A stretch of 64,000 nt of DNA from an uncultured Clostridia bacterium (GTDB lineage: Bacteria; Bacillota; Clostridia; TANB77; UBA1234), in contig CAKPEV010000005.1 in the NCBI GenBank assembly GCA_934149405.1, positions 62,001-126,000 of the forward strand, written 5' to 3'. A program made the translations under genes and the position numbers. Positions 63,779 to 64,000 of this stretch are shown here, piece after piece. The notes under the pieces are model-generated. The model made no database searches, was not told where the DNA came from, and saw nothing but the letters and a program-made list of their open reading frames with translations. Within the stretch, counting starts at the first letter, position 1, and the number at the start of each line of letters is the position of its first letter.

Positions 63779-64000
63779 ATGGTTTATTTTTTTATATTTG
63801 TTATTTTGTATTTGTTATTTTATATCTTTAAAAAGCAAAATTCTATGTTTGTAATACGCTTAAAAAACTACATTTTGCCTTGCATTATTGTTTTACTTTT
63901 AATACTGATTGTCTGCTTTTCTTCATCTTCTTTAACTGCTGCTAAAGAAAGTTTTATGCTTTGGGTTAATAATGTAATTCCATCTCTACTTCCGTTTTTT
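63779..64000 (+). CDS. ylbJ: Sporulation membrane protein YlbJ, N-terminal part (runs off window)
   Basis: 74 codons open to the right edge from ATG 63779 (TTAGGTGATATAC upstream). Two hydrophobic segments are followed by ESFMLWVNNVIPSLLPFF, the typical start of the YlbJ/Sporulation_YlbJ family of nucleoside-recognition-like membrane proteins. Required for spore cortex formation in Bacillus. Identification rests on this short stretch. Confidence 0.75.
   Translation, partial: MVYFFIFVILYLLFYIFKKQNSMFVIRLKNYILPCIIVLLLILIVCFSSSSLTAAKESFMLWVNNVIPSLLPFF

Overview
The window looks like the chromosome of a low-GC, probably uncultivated, spore-forming member of the Clostridia. The evidence is AT-rich DNA with strong AGGAGG ribosome sites, CotF-like and YlbJ-like sporulation genes, pta-ackA acetate fermentation, a T-box on pheST, and archaeal-type ProRS and AspRS. 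Nearly all genes are on the minus strand. Exceptions are two RluA-family genes, a lipoprotein, a small ORF and the start of ylbJ.

Layout. 1-6690: a type II-C CRISPR-Cas locus (28-repeat array, cas2, cas1, cas9, tracrRNA). 6782-9641: ackA, pta and a Cys/Asn-rich protein. 9768-15609: a P-loop/CYTH-like protein, an RluA synthase, a large secreted CxxC-repeat protein and a lipoprotein with HELGH. 15656-25489: a complete-looking fatty-acid synthesis cluster (fabD-fabG-fabF-accB-fabZ-accC // accD-accA-fabI-acpP-birA, without fabH), bracketed by two almost identical RNase P RNA genes, each with its own promoter. 25533-33405: aspS-proS, gpsA-plsY-der, a YoeB/YefM toxin-antitoxin pair, a DinD remnant and CotF-like genes. 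33921-44589: a surface-glycan cluster. 45616-49300: pheST with T-box. 50895-63737: rpmF, murD, pfkA, PBP1A, dprA, folD, uppP, a TPR protein, ppa, two pseudouridine synthases and a methyltransferase. 63779-64000: start of ylbJ.

Main discovery. Six otherwise normal genes (cas1, accD, fabF, wzx, pglC, dprA) are each broken by exactly one apparent +1 frameshift. In all six the break falls on an in-frame CGG codon. Skipping only the C and reading the next triplet (GGA or GGT, Gly) restores the conserved protein, usually at an expected glycine. The accD site was hidden: the obvious open frame starts wrongly, and the true start (GTG at 19403, with a good ribosome site) reads straight into CGG-TAA. 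By manual scan I found no other in-frame CGG in roughly 17,000 codons of the ordinary genes. CGG does occur as an apparent Arg codon, seven times, in five of six short GC-richer single-gene islets (9768, 14851, 33590, 44707, 50120; none in 49373). The simplest model is that CGG has no efficient cognate tRNA here and CGGN is decoded as one Gly by +1 frameshifting or a four-base codon. This would affect an essential enzyme (FabF), the carboxyltransferase AccD and CRISPR adaptation (Cas1).

Other notable points: every CRISPR repeat ends in a perfect extended -10 promoter; two spacers each occur twice in the array; a composite GACTGACC/GGTCAGTC operator recurs at two fatty-acid promoters; and a pseudouridine synthase probably starts at ATT.
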